From contig NZ_MRYI01000001.1 of the NCBI RefSeq assembly GCF_002260525.1, forward strand, positions 620,001 through 684,000: a stretch of DNA of 64,000 nt, read 5' to 3'. The first letter of the stretch is position 1, and every line of letters begins with the position of its first letter. The position numbers were made by a program, and so were the translations under genes. Source of the DNA: Hahella sp. CCB-MM4. GTDB lineage: Bacteria > Pseudomonadota > Gammaproteobacteria > Pseudomonadales > Oleiphilaceae. This document shows, piece after piece, positions 59,522 to 64,000 of this stretch. The notes below the pieces were generated by a model. The model did no database searches. It worked only from the letters and a program-made list of their open reading frames with translations, and was not told where the DNA came from.

Positions 59522-62500
59522 ATGTTTCTTAAAAAATCTATCCTCGTGAACTGGGGCAACATTCCTAACACCGAATTTGAATTTGGCCCGGTCAATCTGC
59601 TTTCAGGAGGAAACGGCTCCGGTAAAACCACCGCCGCGGATGCCATACAAACCGCCCTGACGGCAGCCCACGACTATCTGTTTACCTATAACCCCGGACA
59701 GGATGAGACCACCCAGCGGGGCCGCGGCGGCAAGCAGGTCAGGACACTGGCGTCCTATGTTCTGGGGTGTGATGACGGCAGTTACGCGCGTCTGGGTGTT
59801 ACCGACGGATATATCGCCGTGTGCTTTCACCCGACCCAGGGTGAAACGGCAGCGCCTTTTACCGCCGTGATCTGTACCAGAGCCCAGCTGGACAAGGCCG
59901 GTCATCAAGCGGTTGCCCGCCAGATGGAGCTGAACTTCCTGATCGTGCCGAATGCTGAACTGAACCTCAGTGACTTCCTGGTGGAAAATGAACAGGGTCA
60001 CACCCATGTCGTGCCGCTGGAAAAAATTATCTCCCGTCTGCGAAAAAACCATGATGTCGAGCAGTACGACACCAAAAAGGCTTATCTGAAGCGCTTGTAT
60101 GCCATCGTTCGAGGCAAACCCGGCGAACTCTCTGAGCGCGAGGCCCTCAATGCGGCCAAAGCGTTCTCCCGCTTTATGGCTTACAAACCGGTCAAGAGCA
60201 TCAACGATTTTGTGGCCAATGAGATCCTGGAGAAAAAGGATTTGGGCGAAGCGATTCGTTCGGTGTCTGATCTGCTGAAAACCATCCACGGCATGGAGAG
60301 TGAAGCCAACCGGCTTAAGAATGCGATCCAGATACTGTCGGACGCGAATGCCTATGGACAAAGTTACATCCATTCCTGGATCGATCTGAATGTCTGGCAA
60401 TACATTATGGCCCGGCACCAGTATCTGTCTGACCAGCAAGCCTACCTTGGGGCGAAAAAGCGACAAAAGGAACTGGAAGACGAGAAGCAATCCAATCTGG
60501 ATGAACGTGCGACCCTGGAAGGGCGTCACCAACAAGTAGAATCACGCCTTCTGGAACTGACCGCGTCACGCATGGGCCATCAGCCTCTGCAGCAAAAAGA
60601 CGAGTTGGAAAAACTCATCAGCCAGCACAACCGGCAGTTGCACGAGCAGGCTCCACAACTCTTGGAACAAAATCATCAACTGGACAAGGCTTTCGACGCC
60701 ACTGCCCAGATTCAGGCATTGCTGAGAGACCTCAAGGTACTCAATGAGCTGCCGGCGCTGGGACAGCGGGAGCTTCAGCTTCACGCCCAGCAGTTTGTAC
60801 AGATGCGGCAGTCGGGCAAGATTGATCTGGCAACACTGCTCGGCAAAGACTGGGTGGATATTGCACCACTGGAAAACCATCTGGATCAGGCTTACCAAAT
60901 CCAGCAGAAGGCCAACCAGTGGCAGCGCTACTGGCACGATGGAGACCTGCGCGCTGACGGCACCAGCCTGCGGGATCAGGTGGGCAGAATGCTGCACCGG
61001 CGGGAAAGCCTGAATCAGAAGCTTGAACAGCAAAGGCTGCAAAAGCAGGCGGAAATCGACAGCCTGGAAACACGTCAGGTCACCTATCCCTATCAGGTAA
61101 AAATGGCCCTGGAAGCCATCCGACGGGAGTGCCCACAGGCAGACGCCTGTGTCCTGTGTGACTTTGTTGAAGTTAAAGATTCCAACTGGCAGAAAGCCAT
61201 CGAAGGATATATCGGGGGTGCCCGCTACTCCATTATTGTGGACCCGGACTGGGAAGCAGAAGCCATTCGAATCGTCCGCAATATGAAAGGCGGTAACGGT
61301 GCCCGCGTTATTCAGGGTGAGAAGGCCCGCCGGGACTGTGAAAGGATGAAGCTGGACCAGGCATCCGTCATCAATGTGATGGAATTCACTCATGCCACTG
61401 CCAAATATTTCCTGACCGCCAGCTACGGCAATGTGGTCAGAGTCAAATCGGAAGAAGAGTTACGCATGACCCGTCGCGGTATTACCGCGAATGGCCTGGG
61501 CTCCGGCGCCTACAGTATGTTCCGTTGCGACCTTGACGACAGTGAACTGGTATTCGGCCAGGAAGCACGGGAAAGGGCTTTGGAAGCCAAGCAGCGGGAG
61601 CTGGAACAGATTCGCCAGGAACATCAGCAGGCAGCGGATTATTATCGCCATCTTCAACAGTTGCTGGCGGCCATAGATCAGATTAAGCCGCTCACCTATG
61701 CGGATCGCCTCAAGGCCATGCTCGGTCTGCACCGGGAACTCCGTGAAGCGGAGGAGCGTCTGTCTCAACTGGATCTCAGTGATTTTGAGAAACTGGAAGA
61801 GGAACTGTCTGACCTCAAAGCCCAGGACAAAGCCCTGCGGCAAAAAACAGAAGGCCTGATCAAACGTGAAGGCGGCCTGCTGGCGGAGCTTAAGCAGATT
61901 GAAGTCGAATGCCAGCGACTCAGCGATGCCAAGGATACATCAGAGTCAGCCCAGGATGAGAAAGAAGATAACCTGCGCTCCCTGGTTTCTTTGTGGCCTG
62001 ACTTCGATTTCGAGCAACGCCTGCAGCAGGCAGATGACCAGGCGGAGAGTATCCGCAGCGACCAGCTCCATCTGGAACTTCAGGAGTCGCAAAGCAATAT
62101 CGAATCCCTGGCCCGCCAGTTTGAATCCAAGCTCATTGAACATAACCAGAGCAGTCAGCTTGGTGATCAGATCGCCTACATGCCGGACTACAACCATCTG
62201 CATAACCGGGATTTCTTCACCCGGATCTGTGAAGTCTGCCGCGAAGCCGAGATGATCCGTAACCGCCTGAAGAACAACATCCTGGTGGAGAAGCAAGAGA
62301 AGCTGACGGTGTTGAAGGCCACCTTCAACAATACCTTCGTCACTCACCTGTGCCATGCCATTTACCAAGCCATCAACGACGGTAAAAAGATCCTGGAGGA
62401 TATGAACCGGGAACTGGAGCATCACCGTTTCGGGGCCGACCGGGAGTCCTTCAGCTTCGATTGGACCTGGGTACCGGAGTTCAAGGAATACTGGGATTTC

Positions 62501-63151
62501 TTTAAAGAAGTCATCAGCCTGCCCAATCTGGGAGAAAGCTCCACCCTGTTTGATGCGGAACTCAGCAAAAAAGCCAGCAAGGTTCGCGACCGGATGATGG
62601 GCATGCTGCTCTCTGATGACGAACAAAAAGCCATGCGGGAACTGGAGCGGATTTCGGACTATCGAAATTACCGTAACTACGAAATCTACAAAGAACCCGA
62701 AGGCAAACAGCGGATTCCATTATCGCAATACGGAACCGGAAGTGGCGGTCAGCTGGAAACACCGGCCTACATTATTCGCTCGGCGGCGATTACCTCGGCT
62801 TTCCGCTTTGGGGAGGGTGACAACCATCTGCGTATGGTGCTGGTTGATGAGGCATTCTCGAAAATGGATGAAACCCGTTCCCGTGAAGTCATCAATTACC
62901 TTACCAAGACGCTGGGGTTACAGCTGATCTTCATCATGCCGACCAGTAAATCCGGTCCTTTTATGGATCTGATCAGCAACCAGTTCGTGTTCAGTAAGTG
63001 CCCCACCACACAGCCAGTAGGTGAGCTGAAAACCCGTGTTCTGGTGGATCGGCAGAAATGCAATCAGGAGAAGATCGCTGAGCTCTGGGCCAGCCACAGA
63101 AACATGGTCCGCCATCAGTTCAACCTGGATTTTATGGAGGAGTTCAATTGA
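59522..63151 (+). CDS. mksB: SMC-like ATPase (MksB / Wadjet JetC-like)
   Basis: A 1209-residue MukB-like SMC protein. The Walker A motif is GGNGSGKT (29-36). Long coiled coils enclose a middle hinge-like globular part (about 520-640, YPYQVKMALEAIRRECPQ then DACVLCDFVEV). The C-terminal head has the ABC signature-like GTGSGGQLETPAYI and Walker B LVDEAFSKMD with D1109 and the catalytic E1110. It extrudes or bridges DNA in such complexes. It lies 205 bases after the oxygenase gene and so is separated from mksF-mksE by the repair pair and a terminator. No TOPRIM nuclease gene (JetD/MksG) follows. ATG 59522 lacks a strong ribosome-binding site. Confidence 0.9.
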   Translation: MFLKKSILVNWGNIPNTEFEFGPVNLLSGGNGSGKTTAADAIQTALTAAHDYLFTYNPGQDETTQRGRGGKQVRTLASYVLGCDDGSYARLGVTDGYIAVCFHPTQGETAAPFTAVICTRAQLDKAGHQAVARQMELNFLIVPNAELNLSDFLVENEQGHTHVVPLEKIISRLRKNHDVEQYDTKKAYLKRLYAIVRGKPGELSEREALNAAKAFSRFMAYKPVKSINDFVANEILEKKDLGEAIRSVSDLLKTIHGMESEANRLKNAIQILSDANAYGQSYIHSWIDLNVWQYIMARHQYLSDQQAYLGAKKRQKELEDEKQSNLDERATLEGRHQQVESRLLELTASRMGHQPLQQKDELEKLISQHNRQLHEQAPQLLEQNHQLDKAFDATAQIQALLRDLKVLNELPALGQRELQLHAQQFVQMRQSGKIDLATLLGKDWVDIAPLENHLDQAYQIQQKANQWQRYWHDGDLRADGTSLRDQVGRMLHRRESLNQKLEQQRLQKQAEIDSLETRQVTYPYQVKMALEAIRRECPQADACVLCDFVEVKDSNWQKAIEGYIGGARYSIIVDPDWEAEAIRIVRNMKGGNGARVIQGEKARRDCERMKLDQASVINVMEFTHATAKYFLTASYGNVVRVKSEEELRMTRRGITANGLGSGAYSMFRCDLDDSELVFGQEARERALEAKQRELEQIRQEHQQAADYYRHLQQLLAAIDQIKPLTYADRLKAMLGLHRELREAEERLSQLDLSDFEKLEEELSDLKAQDKALRQKTEGLIKREGGLLAELKQIEVECQRLSDAKDTSESAQDEKEDNLRSLVSLWPDFDFEQRLQQADDQAESIRSDQLHLELQESQSNIESLARQFESKLIEHNQSSQLGDQIAYMPDYNHLHNRDFFTRICEVCREAEMIRNRLKNNILVEKQEKLTVLKATFNNTFVTHLCHAIYQAINDGKKILEDMNRELEHHRFGADRESFSFDWTWVPEFKEYWDFFKEVISLPNLGESSTLFDAELSKKASKVRDRMMGMLLSDDEQKAMRELERISDYRNYRNYEIYKEPEGKQRIPLSQYGTGSGGQLETPAYIIRSAAITSAFRFGEGDNHLRMVLVDEAFSKMDETRSREVINYLTKTLGLQLIFIMPTSKSGPFMDLISNQFVFSKCPTTQPVGELKTRVLVDRQKCNQEKIAELWASHRNMVRHQFNLDFMEEFN

Positions 63152-63175
63152 TCTGCTAACAGATCCTGAACTCCC

Positions 63176-64000
63176 TCACCAGTAAAAGAACAGGCACCAC
63201 CATACAAGCATCGACCAGGCGACCGTGACCGCGTATCCCAGCATCGCGGTCGCTCTGGGCAACCCACTGACATGGTTGCCGAGCATCCTCCAGCCCAGCC
63301 ACAGACTCCAGCCACCAGCTCCGACCAATATCAATCCGCGCACATCCTGCACCCAAAACAGTGGTAGTTGCTCCGCACGCAACAAGGTGACGGTTAAAGC
63401 GGACAAGCCGAGAAATACTCCGGCACCTGCCAGCGGGATCAGGCCAAGACTCAAATGATATAAACGTTGGAACGACCATCTTCCTATCACCCGGTTTGCC
63501 AACCCCAGGCACAGACTCAACACGCCGCCGGAAACCAAGGTGGTTGCCGCGATATAGATCAATAACGCCGCGCCATCGAGCAGATTAAAGGCATCATTCT
63601 GATCAGGATAATTGGTTAACAACCACCAGGGGGCATGGGTTTCCAGTGGCCAGATCCAATCATTCTCGATTAACGCCATAGCCAGAGATTGCTTCAATGT
63701 GACAAACCAGGGACTGGCACTCCAGTGAAAAGCCCCCACCGCCACACCTAACAGACCAAACACCACCAACAGAAAATCCCAATGGGTTGCCTCAGTGGCC
63801 CCACTGGAAATTTCAGAGCCGGGAGGACGCACCTTGAGTTGAATAGCACTCCGGTGGTCGGCACAACGTCCGCACATATGGCAGGGACTGGCACTATCCA
63901 ACTGCTTTAGTGGCAGGAAGGTTGGGCATTGAACCTTTGGCAGCCGTTGATGCTGCTGCCGGTAACGTGCCCATTGACCGGAATCTGCGACAAAATGCAC
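63176..64000 (-). CDS. 4Fe-4S-binding polytopic membrane protein, 5' end cut by window
   Basis: The C-terminal 274 residues of a protein whose start lies beyond base 64000. Near the cut end a cluster-binding sequence CHMCGRCADHR is visible, and the remainder has about six hydrophobic helices and no known domain. This looks like a NapH/FixG-type polyferredoxin or quinol-linked electron carrier, but the usual second CxxCxxC motifs must lie outside the window. It converges with mksB with 24 bases between the stop codons. Confidence 0.7.
   Translation of the reverse strand: MHFVADSGQWARYRQQHQRLPKVQCPTFLPLKQLDSASPCHMCGRCADHRSAIQLKVRPPGSEISSGATEATHWDFLLVVFGLLGVAVGAFHWSASPWFVTLKQSLAMALIENDWIWPLETHAPWWLLTNYPDQNDAFNLLDGAALLIYIAATTLVSGGVLSLCLGLANRVIGRWSFQRLYHLSLGLIPLAGAGVFLGLSALTVTLLRAEQLPLFWVQDVRGLILVGAGGWSLWLGWRMLGNHVSGLPRATAMLGYAVTVAWSMLVWWCLFFYW

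Noticed and set aside
59603-61843. Several long frames antisense to the SMC gene
   Set aside because: The plus-strand frame has Walker motifs and coiled coils over its full length; the antisense frames show none.
63152-64000. JetD/MksG nuclease after the SMC gene
   Set aside because: The only gene here is on the other strand and encodes membrane helices with an iron-sulfur motif; there is no TOPRIM pattern.
1-64000. tRNA or rRNA genes, prophage, intact insertion sequence
   Set aside because: No cloverleaf, rRNA segment, integrase, transposase or capsid pattern was seen on either strand by eye; a scan with dedicated tools would settle it.

Overview
The window looks like the chromosome of a free-living, probably marine, gammaproteobacterium of the Pseudomonadales/Oceanospirillales type (Marinobacter-, Alcanivorax- or Ketobacter-like). 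This is inferred from gene content: two-subunit pyruvate carboxylase, an NrtABC-type nitrate importer, a haloalkane dehalogenase, an AraC regulator with an arabinose-binding-like N-domain beside a PF10118-type hydrolase, several short-chain dehydrogenases and a Bfd ferredoxin. I saw no rRNA, tRNA, CRISPR array, phage gene or intact insertion sequence. Both edges cut a gene.

Layout. 1-4400: a c-di-GMP GGDEF/EAL protein (5' cut), a CaxA-type antiporter, an AT-rich gap and an unknown protein. 4366-8708 (minus): an MscS channel downstream of a membrane-anchored AAA-like ATPase, then a GST. 8926-13388 (plus): a PruR-like pterin-binding-type periplasmic protein paired with a hybrid histidine kinase, a patatin-like lipase and a haloalkane dehalogenase. 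13449-20708 (minus): pycA-pycB, then nrtA-nrtB-nrtC behind a good sigma-54/NtrC promoter. 20954-24794 (plus): a copper-type operon (MerR regulator, CopA ATPase, cupredoxin) plus a DUF411 protein, led by a CueR-like promoter. 24979-34000: TerB-like protein, three dehydrogenase/hydrolase genes, gamma-glutamyltransferase, AraC regulator, a periplasmic binding protein and a PfkB kinase. 35074-38995 (minus): a cobalamin riboswitch followed by btuF-btuC-btuD-tonB. 39266-48548: a lipoprotein, a MocR regulator divergent from a class IV aminotransferase, RNase II, and Bfd with a Fur-like box. 48724-51038: a classical Leu/Val leader peptide and attenuator in front of ilvG-ilvM. 51107-54923: a kinase-pseudokinase, a PP2C phosphatase and a double-FHA protein, each with a C-terminal membrane anchor. 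55075-63151: a condensin-like MksF-MksE-MksB (Wadjet JetA-B-C-like) set whose SMC gene is separated from the other two by ada and a 2OG-Fe(II) oxygenase; no nuclease subunit (JetD/MksG) is visible. 63176-64000: a cut 4Fe-4S membrane protein.

The best candidates for something little described are: (1) the AAA-type ATPase coupled to an MscS channel (4366-7980); (2) the split condensin/alkylation-repair block (55075-63151); (3) the tail-anchored Ser/Thr phosphosignalling trio next to it; and (4) a recurring habit of short tandem repeats (14-24 bp, 2-4 copies) in gaps and at gene 3' ends, seen at seven places. Function calls come from reading motifs by eye; no database search was possible.
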